From: Arthrobacter sp. Leaf337 | Lineage (GTDB): Bacteria > Actinomycetota > Actinomycetes > Actinomycetales > Micrococcaceae | DNA: 64,000 nucleotides | Direction of reading: 5' to 3' | Assembly (NCBI RefSeq): GCF_001423745.1 | Contig: NZ_LMPC01000026.1 | Coordinates: 187,250-251,249 of the forward strand | Part shown: positions 35,482 to 44,663 of the stretch, in pieces | Numbering within the stretch: position 1 is the stretch's first letter | Layout of the letters: every line of letters begins with the position of its first letter | The notes under the pieces: model-generated | What the model saw: the letters and a program-made list of their open reading frames with translations, nothing else | Told to the model about the DNA's origin: nothing | Databases searched by the model: none | Made by a program: the position numbers and the translations under genes

Positions 35482-35507
35482 TTGCGTTAACTTCTTGACT
35501 ACAACGG
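35482..35507 (+). promoter_or_regulatory. Shared 26-bp element upstream of ROK gene (copy 1)
   Basis: TTGCGTTAA, three variable bases, CTTGAC, one variable base, ACAACGG. The same element lies at 36743-36768 before the sugar ABC operon, with 22 of 26 positions equal. CTTGAC doubles as a possible -35 box. Best explained as the operator of the ROK protein encoded next to it. Confidence 0.65.
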
Positions 35508-35531
35508 TGCAGATGGTGCACGCTTCATTGC

Positions 35532-36722
35532 ATGCCCTCATCACCGCGCTCAACGAGGAGCCGAACCAAGAACCCTGGTTCACAGTCCGCCCTGAGGCAC
35601 CTGAACCAGCAACGGATCATCGAGTGCCTCCTGAACGGTCCATCAACCCAGGCGGAACTCGCCCGGCAGACCGGTTTGTCCACCGCCACGGTCTCCAACA
35701 TCGTCAAGATCATGCAGGACGCCGGACTGGCGTCCACGGAGCCGATCACCAGCTCCGGCCGGCGTGCACTGAACGTCCGGCTCAACAGCAACGGGGCGGT
35801 CGCCGTGGGTATCGACTTCGGCCGGCGGCACCTCAGAGTGGTCCTCGCAACCCTGAGTTACCACATCATCGCCGAGGAATCCGTGCTGCTGCCATTAGGC
35901 CATCACGCCGACGAAGGCATCCGGGCCGCCGTCGAACTCCTTGCCAAACTGCTGGCGGAAAGCGGCGTGGAACGCAGCGCCATAGTAGGCGCCGGCGTCG
36001 GAATCCCGGGCCCCATTGACCGCCGGACGGGCACTGTGGCGCAGGGGGCCATCCTTCCCGAGTGGGTGGGCATCAACATCCTGCACTACCTTGAAGAGAC
36101 CCTGAATTTCCCCGTGTTCATTGACAACGACGCCAACCTTGGCGCCCTGGCAGAGGTCACGTGGGGACCCCACAGCGGCATCAGCAACCTGATGTTCATG
36201 AAGATCGGCTCGGGCATTGGCGCCGGGCTGATCCTCAACGGCGCCCCGTACTACGGCAACGTGGGCATCACCGGCGAAATCGGCCACGCCACTATCCACG
36301 AGCACGGCCTCATCTGCCGCTGCGGGAACCGGGGGTGCCTGGAAACCATTGCTTCCACAACCACCATGATCGAGCTCCTCAGCCGCGGCGAGGAGAAACC
36401 GCTCAGCGCGGAGGACATCGTCCGCAAGGCGCTGGAGCGGGACTCCGCGACACTGCGTGTCATCGACGACGCCGGCCTGGCCGTAGGCCGTGCCCTGGGC
36501 AACGTGGCCAACCTCATCAACCCTGAAGTCATTGTGATGGGCGGTCCCCTGGCGGGGCTGGGAGACCTGCTCCTGGACCCCATCCGGCGGGGCCTGGTGC
36601 GCCACGCGGTGCCCGTCATCGGCGAGACCACAACGCTGACAATGTCCTCACTCGGCGACCGGGCGGAGGCCCTCGGGGCGGCCGCCCTCGTTTTCCAGCA
36701 TGCGGGAATCCGCCGCTCCTGA
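35532..36722 (+). CDS. ROK-family transcriptional regulator
   Basis: 396 aa: N-terminal winged HTH (STQAELARQTGLSTATVSNI, residues about 38-60), then a ROK sugar-kinase-like domain with GIDFGRRHLRVVLA, GAGVGIPGPID, and the zinc motif CRCGNRGCLE. NagC/XylR-type proteins of this build repress sugar genes and release DNA on binding a sugar. The linked ABC importer is the expected target. No Shine-Dalgarno is evident before ATG 35532, so the start is less certain than the family. Confidence 0.9.
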   Translation: MPSSPRSTRSRTKNPGSQSALRHLNQQRIIECLLNGPSTQAELARQTGLSTATVSNIVKIMQDAGLASTEPITSSGRRALNVRLNSNGAVAVGIDFGRRHLRVVLATLSYHIIAEESVLLPLGHHADEGIRAAVELLAKLLAESGVERSAIVGAGVGIPGPIDRRTGTVAQGAILPEWVGINILHYLEETLNFPVFIDNDANLGALAEVTWGPHSGISNLMFMKIGSGIGAGLILNGAPYYGNVGITGEIGHATIHEHGLICRCGNRGCLETIASTTTMIELLSRGEEKPLSAEDIVRKALERDSATLRVIDDAGLAVGRALGNVANLINPEVIVMGGPLAGLGDLLLDPIRRGLVRHAVPVIGETTTLTMSSLGDRAEALGAAALVFQHAGIRRS

Positions 36723-36742
36723 ACCTATTCGTTATCTGGCTG

Positions 36743-36768
36743 TTGCGTTAAAGACTTGACGACAACGG
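36743..36768 (+). promoter_or_regulatory. Shared 26-bp element and promoter of the sugar ABC operon (copy 2)
   Basis: Second copy of the element at 35482-35507. Its TTGACG (36756-36761) could be a -35 with TTTACT about 18 bp further as -10, so a bound repressor would cover the promoter. Confidence 0.65.
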
Positions 36769-36853
36769 CTGTGATCAAGTTTACTTTTTCATCAGACGGC
36801 CCTGCGGTTTGCAGGGCGGACAACGAAGTCATGCATTGGAGGCGTAAGGGCAA

Positions 36854-38413
36854 ATGACGTCCCAGACCACGCAAAGCGATCCGATTCTTCTCGAGATGCG
36901 CTCCATCACCAAGGAATTCCCCGGCGTTAAAGCTTTGTCCGAGGTGAGCCTGCGGGTGAAGGCCGGCGAGATCCACGCCATCTGCGGCGAGAACGGCGCC
37001 GGCAAGTCCACCCTCATGAAAGTCCTGTCCGGTGTGTATCCGTTCGGCACGTACGACGGCGACATCGTCTACCAGAACGAAGTCCAGCAGTTCAAGGACA
37101 TCCGGGCCAGCGAGCATGCCGGCATCGTGATCATCCACCAGGAACTGGCGCTCATCCCGGAGCTCTCCATCATGGAGAACATCTTCCTGGGCAACGAGCC
37201 CACCAAACGCGGCATCATCGACTGGGCCGAGGCCCGGACGCGGTCCACTGAACTGCTCGCCCGGGTGGGCCTGCGGGAGGATCCCGATACCGCCATCAAG
37301 GAAATCGGCGTCGGCAAGCAGCAGCTCGTCGAAATCGCCAAGGCGCTGAGCAAATCAGTAAAGCTCCTGATCCTCGACGAGCCCACGGCAGCCCTGAACG
37401 AATCCGACTCCCAGCACCTGCTGGACCTCATGCTGGGGCTCAAGGGCCGCGGCATCACGTCCATCATCATTTCGCACAAGCTGAACGAGATCGAACAGAT
37501 CGCGGACTCCATCACCATCATCCGTGACGGCAAGTCCATCGAGACCCTCGACGTGAAGGCCGACGGCGTGGATGAGGACCGCATCATCAAGGGCATGGTG
37601 GGCCGCACGCTGGAGTCACGCTTCCCGGACCACGAACCGAAAATCGGCGAGGTGTTCTTCGAGGTCAAGGACTGGAACGTGGGCCACCCGCAGATCCAGG
37701 ACCGCCTCGTCTGCAAGAATTCCAACTTCTTCGTCCGCCGCGGCGAGATTGTCGGTTTTGCCGGGCTCATGGGCGCCGGTCGCACCGAGCTCGCCCGTTC
37801 CGTGTTCGGCCGCTCCTACGGACGGTTCATCTCCGGCCACATCTACAAGGACGGTAAGGAGATCACCCTCCGCTCCGTCCGCCACGCGATTGACGCCGGG
37901 CTGGGCTACGTCACCGAGGACCGCAAGTCCCTGGGACTGAACCTCCTCGATGACATCAAGACCACCACCGTCGCGGCGAACCTGAAGAAAATCAGCAAGC
38001 ACAACATCGTGGACCCCAACAAGGAATTCACGGTTGCGGAGCAGTACCGCAAGTCCCTGCGCACCAAGACGCCCTCAGTGGAAGAAGGCGTCGCCAAACT
38101 CTCGGGCGGCAACCAGCAGAAGGTGGTGCTCGCCAAGTGGATGTTCACCGATCCGGACCTGCTGATCCTCGACGAGCCCACCCGCGGCATCGACGTGGGC
38201 GCCAAGTACGAGATCTACGGCATCATCCAGCAGCTGGCCAACCAGGGCAAGGGAGTCATCGTGATCTCCTCCGAACTGCCTGAGCTGCTGGGACTCTCGG
38301 ACCGCATCTACACCATCTTCGAAGGCGCCATCACCGGTGTCCTGAACAAGGATGAAGCCAGCCAGGAAAGCCTGATGAAGCTCATGACATCCGCCCGCAA
38401 GACCGCCGCCTGA
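36854..38413 (+). CDS. gguA: Sugar ABC transporter, ATP-binding protein (GguA/XylG-like)
   Basis: 519-aa double ABC ATPase of the ribose/xylose class. First domain: Walker [15 protein letters not shown], Walker [14 protein letters not shown]. Second domain: degenerate Walker [13 protein letters not shown], signature [14 protein letters not shown] and Walker [14 protein letters not shown]. Followed by permease and ChvE-like binding protein genes, the order of gguAB-chvE with the binding protein last. Substrate probably an aldopentose or galactose; not provable here. Confidence 0.9.
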   Translation: MTSQTTQSDPILLEMRSITKEFPGVKALSEVSLRVKAGEIHAICGENGAGKSTLMKVLSGVYPFGTYDGDIVYQNEVQQFKDIRASEHAGIVIIHQELALIPELSIMENIFLGNEPTKRGIIDWAEARTRSTELLARVGLREDPDTAIKEIGVGKQQLVEIAKALSKSVKLLILDEPTAALNESDSQHLLDLMLGLKGRGITSIIISHKLNEIEQIADSITIIRDGKSIETLDVKADGVDEDRIIKGMVGRTLESRFPDHEPKIGEVFFEVKDWNVGHPQIQDRLVCKNSNFFVRRGEIVGFAGLMGAGRTELARSVFGRSYGRFISGHIYKDGKEITLRSVRHAIDAGLGYVTEDRKSLGLNLLDDIKTTTVAANLKKISKHNIVDPNKEFTVAEQYRKSLRTKTPSVEEGVAKLSGGNQQKVVLAKWMFTDPDLLILDEPTRGIDVGAKYEIYGIIQQLANQGKGVIVISSELPELLGLSDRIYTIFEGAITGVLNKDEASQESLMKLMTSARKTAA

Positions 38414-38458
38414 CCTTCTGGATACCTCCAGAACCTTCCAGACACAAGGACCGAAACA

Positions 38459-39730
38459 ATGAACGCGCTCAAGAAGCTATTTGGCGGCAATACCCGCCAA
38501 TTCGGCATGATCTTCGCCCTGGTTGCACTGATCGTCTTTTTCCAGATTTTCACCGAGGGCCGCACGCTCACCCCGGGCAACGTCATCAACCTCTTCAACG
38601 GCAACTCCTACATTCTGATCCTGGCCATCGGCATGGTGCTGGTCATCATCGCCGGCCACATCGACCTCTCCGTGGGCTCGGTGGCAGCTTTTGTCGGCGT
38701 TACCGTGGCCCTGGCCATCCGTGACTGGGGCATCCCCTGGTACGCCGGTGTACTGCTCGGCCTGGCCCTCGGGGCTCTGATCGGGGCCTGGCAAGGGTTC
38801 TGGACCGCCTATGTGGGCATCCCCGCCTTCATCGTGACCCTGGCCGGCATGCTGCTCTTCCGCGGCTTCAACCAGTTCGTCGGCAAGTCCAACACCATCC
38901 CGGTCCCCAACGACTTCCAGTACCTTGGCTCCGGGTACCTCCCCGAGGTGGGGCCGTCCACGGGATACAACAACCTCACCCTGCTGCTGGGCCTGCTGGC
39001 CGTTGCCTTCGTCATCTTCAGCGAAGTCCGTTCACGCCGCCGGGCCATTGCCCTCGGCGCTGAAGTCCCCGAGGCCTGGGTAATGATCCTCAAGCTCGTC
39101 CTGATCTGCGGTGCCATCCTGTACGCCACGTACCTGTTCGCCACCGGCCGTCCGGGAACGTCCTTCCCGATCCCGGGCCTGATCCTGGCCGTCCTGGTCC
39201 TCATCTACGGGTTCATTTCCTCCAAGACCATCGTTGGCCGCCACATCTACGCCGTTGGCGGCAACCGGCACGCAGCCGAGCTGTCCGGCGTGCAGTCCAA
39301 GAAGGTCAACTTCCTGGTCATGATGAACATGTCCATCCTCGCCGGCCTGGCAGGCATGATCTTCGTGGGCCGCTCCACCGCGTCCGGTCCGTTCGACGGC
39401 GTCGGCTGGGAACTGGACGCCATCGCAGCCGTCTTCATCGGCGGCGCTGCCGTGACCGGCGGCGTGGGCACCGTGATCGGCTCGATCGTTGGTGGCCTGG
39501 TGATGGCTGTCCTGAACAACGGCCTGCAGCTCCTGGGCGTCGGTGCCGACCTCACCCAGATCATCAAGGGCCTCGTGCTCCTGATCGCCGTCGCCTTCGA
39601 CGTCTACAACAAGACCCAGGGCAAGAAATCAATCATCGGCATGATGATGAAGAACTTCGGCCGCAGCAGCAGCGAGCTCCAGCCGGATGAGACGACAGCC
39701 ACGAAGGACGCCATCCGCAAGGAAGCCTGA
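38459..39730 (+). CDS. gguB: Sugar ABC transporter, permease (GguB/XylH-like)
   Basis: 423-aa polytopic permease with about 10-11 membrane segments. The loop IIAGHIDLSVGSVAAFVGV and the C-terminal stretch AAVFIGGAAVTGGVGTVIGS are typical of ribose/xylose permeases. It is 45 bp after the ATPase gene and 50 bp before the binding protein gene. Length exceeds RbsC (about 320 aa) and fits the xylose/multiple-monosaccharide branch. Confidence 0.9.
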   Translation: MNALKKLFGGNTRQFGMIFALVALIVFFQIFTEGRTLTPGNVINLFNGNSYILILAIGMVLVIIAGHIDLSVGSVAAFVGVTVALAIRDWGIPWYAGVLLGLALGALIGAWQGFWTAYVGIPAFIVTLAGMLLFRGFNQFVGKSNTIPVPNDFQYLGSGYLPEVGPSTGYNNLTLLLGLLAVAFVIFSEVRSRRRAIALGAEVPEAWVMILKLVLICGAILYATYLFATGRPGTSFPIPGLILAVLVLIYGFISSKTIVGRHIYAVGGNRHAAELSGVQSKKVNFLVMMNMSILAGLAGMIFVGRSTASGPFDGVGWELDAIAAVFIGGAAVTGGVGTVIGSIVGGLVMAVLNNGLQLLGVGADLTQIIKGLVLLIAVAFDVYNKTQGKKSIIGMMMKNFGRSSSELQPDETTATKDAIRKEA

Positions 39731-39780
39731 GCGCTTCCCCACGATTCTCCGCACACCATCTATAGAAAGTGAACCAAGCA

Positions 39781-40878
39781 ATGCAAATGATTGGTAAAGC
39801 AGGAAAGGCAGCAGCAATCGCTGCTATTGCGGCACTGGCGCTGACTGCCTGCGGCCGCGCCGAGACCGGCACCACAGGTGGCAGCAGCGGCGGCGAGGCA
39901 TTCCCCAAGAACTCCTCGATCGGCGTCGCCCTCCCCCAGAAGACCAGTGAAAACTGGGTGCTGGCCGAGAAGCTGTTCAACGACGGCCTGAACGGTTCCG
40001 GGTTCAAGGCCGATGTGCAGTTCGCCAACGGCGGCGTCTCCGAGCAGCAGAACCAGATCAGCGCGATGGTCACCAAGGGTGCAAAGGTCATCATCGTGGG
40101 TGCCATCGACGGCGCCCAGCTGGGCACGCAGCTCAAGCAGGCCAAGGACTCCGGCGCCACCATCATCGCCTACGACCGCCTGCTCCTGAACACGGAGAAC
40201 GTGGACTACTACGTGGCCTACGACAACTTCAAGGTGGGCGAACTCCAGGGCCAGGCGCTGCTGGACGGCATGAAGGCCAAGAAGCCTTCCGGCCCCTACA
40301 ACATCGAGCTCTTCGCCGGTTCCCCGGATGACGCCAACGCAAAGGTCTTCTTCGACGGCGCCATGAGCGTCCTCAAGCCGAAGATCGACGACGGCACCCT
40401 CAAGGTTGTCTCCGGCCAGACCTCGTTCGAGCAGGCTGTCACCCAGGGCTGGAAGGCTGAGAACGCCCAGCGTCGCGCAGACACCCTGCTGACCGGCAGC
40501 TACGGCACCGCGTCCCTGGACGGCGTCCTGTCCCCGAATGACACCCTGGCCCGTGCAGTCCTGACCTCCGTCAAGGCCGCCGGCAAGCCGCTTCCGATCA
40601 TCACCGGCCAGGACTCCGAGGTTGAGTCCGTCAAGTCCATCATGGCCGGCGAGCAGTACTCCACCATCAACAAGGACACCCGCAAGCTCGTTGAGCACGC
40701 AATCACCATGGTCAAGGACATCCAGGCCGGCAAGACGCCTGAGATCAACGATGACAAGTCCTACAACAACAAGGTCAAGACCGTTCCGGCGTACCTGCTG
40801 GATCCGGTGATCGTGACCAAGGAGAACGTCAAGACGGCCTACGTGGACGATCCGGTACTCGGCCCGATCACCAAGTAA
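39781..40878 (+). CDS. chvE: Sugar-binding lipoprotein, ChvE-like
   Basis: 365-aa periplasmic-type sugar-binding protein carrying a lipobox (ALALTACGR, Cys near residue 25), so membrane-anchored. The ligand-binding fold starts SSIGVALPQKTSENW and includes IIAYDRLLLNTENVDYYV, a stretch I associate with ChvE/XylF proteins. ATG 39781 gives a clean signal peptide; GTG 39769 is an alternative. Last gene of the importer operon, followed by a terminator. Confidence 0.88.
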   Translation: MQMIGKAGKAAAIAAIAALALTACGRAETGTTGGSSGGEAFPKNSSIGVALPQKTSENWVLAEKLFNDGLNGSGFKADVQFANGGVSEQQNQISAMVTKGAKVIIVGAIDGAQLGTQLKQAKDSGATIIAYDRLLLNTENVDYYVAYDNFKVGELQGQALLDGMKAKKPSGPYNIELFAGSPDDANAKVFFDGAMSVLKPKIDDGTLKVVSGQTSFEQAVTQGWKAENAQRRADTLLTGSYGTASLDGVLSPNDTLARAVLTSVKAAGKPLPIITGQDSEVESVKSIMAGEQYSTINKDTRKLVEHAITMVKDIQAGKTPEINDDKSYNNKVKTVPAYLLDPVIVTKENVKTAYVDDPVLGPITK

Positions 40879-40911
40879 TTCCGCGCTGAGGCGCCTCCAA
40901 CCGCAGTGACG

Positions 40912-40948
40912 AGCCCCGGCTCACCCGAGAGGGTGGGCCGGGGCTTTT
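40912..40948 (+). terminator. Terminator of the sugar ABC operon
   Basis: AGCCCCGGCTCACCC pairs with GGGTGGGCCGGGGCT around a GAGA loop and is followed by TTTT, the best intrinsic terminator in the window. Confidence 0.88.
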
Positions 40949-41120
40949 GCGTACCCCGGTTCCGCATACCTGCAGCCTGCCTCCTTCAGCCCTCGGCCGT
41001 CGCCCGGGCGCCGGCCTTCACAGCGCAAACATAGCTTCGGCCCGTTCTCCGCACAGCCAAGCGCACCACTGTTGGATCAGCAGCCGGTCATTCCGTCCGG
41101 CCAGAGATTCTAGGAGTACC

Positions 41121-42572
41121 GTGAGCGTCCTCGCCCGAAGTATAGGCAATGCCTTCAGAAACAAGGTCCGGACCGGGGCCGTGGTGGCAGTGCTGGCCGT
41201 GGCGATCGGCCTGGCCCTGTCCATGCTGGTGGCCAACCAGGCGGTTGCCGCCAAAGTCGCTGAACTGAACGCATCCGTGGGCACCGTTTTGACCGTCAAT
41301 CCGGCCGGCGGCCAGGGCTTCGAAGGCGGCGGCGAACCGCTCACGGCAGAGCAGGCCGCCACCGCGGCCGCCGTACCCAACGTCACCAGCGTCGTCGGCA
41401 CCAAGGCGCTGCGGCTGCGCAACGCCACCGAAGCGGCAGCACAAGCCTCCGGTACCCAGGCGGCCGGACCCGGCGGCGGCCAGGGCGGACCCGGCGGGCA
41501 ATCCACCACCACGCTGACCACCAGCCTCACCGCCGCCATCGACGCCGGAACGCTCGGCAACCGCAACCAGGCCAGCGAGGGAACCAGCGGATCAACCGGA
41601 ACCGCCCAGCCGGTGCGCAGTCTGCCTATCACGGCCACCGGAGTCGGCGCCGAGGTGGACAGCACGGGCAAGGCCCTGGCGATCACCGAAGGCACCGGCC
41701 TGGGCGACTACACCGCGGAATCGGCCACCGCGCTCCTCGGCACCACCCTTGCGGAAAAGAACGGCCTTAAGGTCGGTTCCACATTCACCATCAACGACCA
41801 GACCTACACCGTGGCCGGCCTGTTCGACGCCGGCACCACGTTCGGCAACAACGCCCTCTACGTCACCCTCCCCTCCGCCCAGACGCTGGCCGAACTGCCC
41901 GGCGAGCTCTCCACCATGATCGTCACGGTGGACACCCTGGAAAACGTCGATTCCACCAAGACCGCCCTGCAGTCCGCGCTCGGCACCGACAAGGCCGACG
42001 TCACCCAGGGCCAGAACCTCGAAACCGCCGTCAGCTCGCTGGACAGCGTCAAGAACATCTCGTTCATCGCGTTCGTCGCGGCACTGGGCACGGCCGGCCT
42101 GATCATCCTGCTGATCATGGTGATGCTGGTCCGCGAGCGCCGTCGTGAAATCGGTGTGCTCAAGGCGATCGGCGCCCCCAACCGCACCATCGGGCTCCAG
42201 TTTGTCCTGGAGGCGCTGGTTCTCGTGGCGCTCGGCAGCGTGGTGGGCGCCGCCGTCGCCTCCTTCGCCAGCGGCGGCATCGCCTCCGCGCTGATCAGTT
42301 CCAACACCAGTACGACGACGGCGGCAACCACCGGGCGCGGCATGCCTGGCGGGGCGGCCGGGTTCCCCGGCGGCGGCGCCGGCCTTCCAGGCGGCCAGGG
42401 CGGTCCGTTCGGCGGAGCGTCGCAGCTGCTGACCACCGTCACCGCGAGCGCCTCCCCCGGCGTGATCGCCGCCGGTATCGCCGCAGTGTTCGGCGTGGCC
42501 ATTATCGGAGCCCTGCTTCCTGCACTCCTGACCGCCCGCATCCGCCCCATCGAAGTCCTCCGAGGAGAGTAA
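41121..42572 (+). CDS. MacB-like ABC transporter permease (FtsX domain)
   Basis: 483 aa from GTG 41121 (TAGGAG upstream). One N-terminal membrane segment (VVAVLAVAIGLALSMLVAN), a large extracytoplasmic domain (residues about 40-310), then the FtsX core with three membrane segments and the motif RERRREIGVLKAIGAPNR. The extracytoplasmic domain carries Gly/Gln-rich linkers, and the last loop has a run of GG-P-G repeats (GMPGGAAGFPGGGAGLPGG). Paired with the LolD/MacB-type ATPase 2 bp downstream. Probable role: export or mechanotransmission, substrate unknown. Confidence 0.85.
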   Translation: MSVLARSIGNAFRNKVRTGAVVAVLAVAIGLALSMLVANQAVAAKVAELNASVGTVLTVNPAGGQGFEGGGEPLTAEQAATAAAVPNVTSVVGTKALRLRNATEAAAQASGTQAAGPGGGQGGPGGQSTTTLTTSLTAAIDAGTLGNRNQASEGTSGSTGTAQPVRSLPITATGVGAEVDSTGKALAITEGTGLGDYTAESATALLGTTLAEKNGLKVGSTFTINDQTYTVAGLFDAGTTFGNNALYVTLPSAQTLAELPGELSTMIVTVDTLENVDSTKTALQSALGTDKADVTQGQNLETAVSSLDSVKNISFIAFVAALGTAGLIILLIMVMLVRERRREIGVLKAIGAPNRTIGLQFVLEALVLVALGSVVGAAVASFASGGIASALISSNTSTTTAATTGRGMPGGAAGFPGGGAGLPGGQGGPFGGASQLLTTVTASASPGVIAAGIAAVFGVAIIGALLPALLTARIRPIEVLRGE

Positions 42573-42574
42573 CC

Positions 42575-43282
42575 ATGATCGAAGTCAAGAATCTCGTCCG
42601 CACCTTCAAGTCCGGCGACCGCACCATCAAACCCGTCAACGACGTCAGCTTCGAACTCGAACAGGGCACGTTCGCGTCCATCGTGGGCAAAAGCGGCAGC
42701 GGCAAGAGCACCCTGTTGTCCCTGCTGGGTGCGCTGGACAAACCCACCAGCGGAGACGTCGTCGTCAACGGCGTCAGCCTGGCCAGCATGCCGGACGGCA
42801 AGCTGACCGAATACCGGCGCCGCGACATCGGCTTCGTGTTCCAGCAGTTCAACCTCATCCCCAACCTGTCCGCCGTGGACAACGTCATGCTGCCCATGGA
42901 GTTCGCCGGAGTGCGCAAGGCTGTGCGGCTGGCCCGGGCCAAGGAGCTGCTGGAGCAGGTGCAGCTGGATCCGGAGAAGCACGTGCGCCGCATCAACCGT
43001 TTATCCGGCGGCGAGCAGCAGCGCGTGGCGATTGCCCGGGCACTGGCCAATGAGCCCAAGCTCATCCTCGCCGACGAGCCCACGGGCAACCTGGACGAGC
43101 AGACCGGCGAACACATCATCGAACTCCTCAGCTCGCTGAGCCGCGACCACAACACCACCATCCTGGTGGTCACGCACGACCGCCAGCTCGCCAACAAGAC
43201 CGACCGCCGCTTCCGGCTCCAGCAGGGCCGCCTCACCGAAGAGCCCGCCCGCACCAAGGTGGCATCGGCCGCTACGGCGTAA
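42575..43282 (+). CDS. MacB/LolD-type ABC transporter ATP-binding protein
   Basis: 235-aa single-domain ATPase. Walker A VGKSGSGKSTLLSLLG, Q-loop FQQFNLIPNLSAVDNV, signature LSGGEQQRVAIARALA and Walker B LILADEPTGNLDEQTG are intact and typical of the MacB/LolD group. Coupled to the FtsX-type permease gene just upstream. No periplasmic adaptor gene is nearby, as is usual in monoderm bacteria. Confidence 0.92.
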   Translation: MIEVKNLVRTFKSGDRTIKPVNDVSFELEQGTFASIVGKSGSGKSTLLSLLGALDKPTSGDVVVNGVSLASMPDGKLTEYRRRDIGFVFQQFNLIPNLSAVDNVMLPMEFAGVRKAVRLARAKELLEQVQLDPEKHVRRINRLSGGEQQRVAIARALANEPKLILADEPTGNLDEQTGEHIIELLSSLSRDHNTTILVVTHDRQLANKTDRRFRLQQGRLTEEPARTKVASAATA

Positions 43283-43307
43283 ACGGTGTAACGGACCCGG
43301 GGCGCAA

Positions 43308-43450
43308 GCGGGAGCTGAGCAGGGCGAATCCCAAACGCTCTCTCAGCTCCTGCCGCCTTTAATCTGACGCTCTCTCACTTTTCGCGCGAAAAATTCGGAT
43401 CCTCCCTCACTTCCTGCGGGTAATTCCCTACCGCTCCCGCAGTCGGGTGA
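43308..43450. repeat. Cluster of short intergenic repeats
   Basis: An inverted pair GGAGCTGAG (43311-43319) / CTCAGCTCC (43342-43350) is followed by three related direct units near 43334, 43366 and 43398, with shared core CTCTCTCACTTYCTGCG-like sequence. It fills most of the 180-bp gap between the ABC ATPase and the oxidoreductase gene, and the hairpin may act as terminator. Confidence 0.65.
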
Positions 43451-43462
43451 GAGGATGGCACA

Positions 43463-44533
43463 ATGAGTGCCCCCATCGCGAAGCCGTGGCTATTCAGCCA
43501 GTCCGACCAGGATCCCCGTTCTTCCACCGGACGTCCGCTGCGGTGGGGAATAGTGGCGACAGGCAGTATCGCCCGGTCGATGGTGCAGGACCTTGCCCTT
43601 CTCGCTGATGCGGAGCTGTATGCGGTCAGCTCGAGAAGCCAAAAATCGGCTGATGCTTTCGCGGCAGAGTACGGTTTTGCCAGGGCGTACGGGGACGACG
43701 ACGGCGCGCCGGGTTACCGGCGGCTCCTCGCCGACGACTCCGTGGACGTCGTCTATGTGGCCACTCCGCACGCCCAGCACTACGAAGTTGCGCTGGCGGC
43801 CCTCCAGGCGGGCAAGCACGTGCTGTGCGAAAAGGCGCTGACCATCAACGCGCGGGAAGCCGCGGAACTTGTGAACCTCGCGCGTTCCAAGAATCTTTTC
43901 ATGATGGAAGCGATGTGGAGCCGTTTCCTGCCGAGCATGCAGCGGGCCTTCGAGATCGCGGCGTCCGGGGAACTCGGGACAGTCCAGTGGGTCACCGCGG
44001 ATCTCGGCTTCCCGGCGGTCTACTCCCCCAGCGCACGGCTGTGGGCTCTCAAAGACGGCGGTGGGGCCCTCCTTGACCTGACGGTGTATCCCCTGCTGTG
44101 GGCTCTGGGCACCTTGGGTTTCCCGCAGGCCGTCAGCGCTACGGGATCAGTGAACGACGACGGCGTGGACACCCAGAATGCGTTAACCCTGGAGTACCAC
44201 CACGGCGGGCAGGCCCAGCTGACGTCGTCGCTGATGGCCTACGGTCCGCGCGCAGCCACCGTCGCGGGGAGCCTGGGCTATCTACACACCATGGGGTCCA
44301 TCAACAATCCCAGGGAAATCCTGGTCAGGGTCGGCATGGCGGAACCGCGCACCGAGCACTTCGACGTTGTGGGCCGCGGTTATTCTTACGAGCTCCGCGA
44401 GGTCACCAGGTGTATCCAGCAAGGGCTTACGGAGAGCCCGGTCATGCCGCTCGAGGATTCGCTGAATGTCATGCGGCTGTTCGACGGGGTCCGTGCGCAG
44501 CTGGGCGTGAGCTACCCGAATGATGCCCACTAA
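43463..44533 (+). CDS. Gfo/Idh/MocA family oxidoreductase
   Basis: 356 aa. N-terminal Rossmann domain (RWGIVATGSIARSMVQDL, near residue 28) and the family motif CEKALTINAREAAEL holding the EK(P) lysine in the usual position, here CEKAL rather than CEKPL. C-terminal alpha/beta domain carries LLDLTVYPLLWALG. Members oxidise sugars, inositols or dihydrodiols with NAD(P). ATG 43463 follows GAGAGGA. No neighbouring pathway genes identify a substrate. Confidence 0.87.
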   Translation: MSAPIAKPWLFSQSDQDPRSSTGRPLRWGIVATGSIARSMVQDLALLADAELYAVSSRSQKSADAFAAEYGFARAYGDDDGAPGYRRLLADDSVDVVYVATPHAQHYEVALAALQAGKHVLCEKALTINAREAAELVNLARSKNLFMMEAMWSRFLPSMQRAFEIAASGELGTVQWVTADLGFPAVYSPSARLWALKDGGGALLDLTVYPLLWALGTLGFPQAVSATGSVNDDGVDTQNALTLEYHHGGQAQLTSSLMAYGPRAATVAGSLGYLHTMGSINNPREILVRVGMAEPRTEHFDVVGRGYSYELREVTRCIQQGLTESPVMPLEDSLNVMRLFDGVRAQLGVSYPNDAH

Positions 44534-44610
44534 CCCCGATTTGAATGGGCGGGAAATAATCAATTCGCCGGATTATTTGTCGTGAACCTCTGGACTCCAG
44601 ATCTAGGTCG

Positions 44611-44627
44611 TGCCTAGGCTGTAGGCA
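44611..44627 (+). promoter_or_regulatory. Palindrome and possible -10 upstream of the exported protein gene
   Basis: TGCCTA-GGCTG-TAGGCA is a perfect 6-bp inverted repeat, 37 bp before the ATG, and contains TAGGCT, the -10 hexamer used by several other genes here. It may be a regulated promoter. Confidence 0.4.
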
Positions 44628-44663
44628 ATCGTCGATTTTTCGGGGAGCCGGGGGGTGGTGCAC

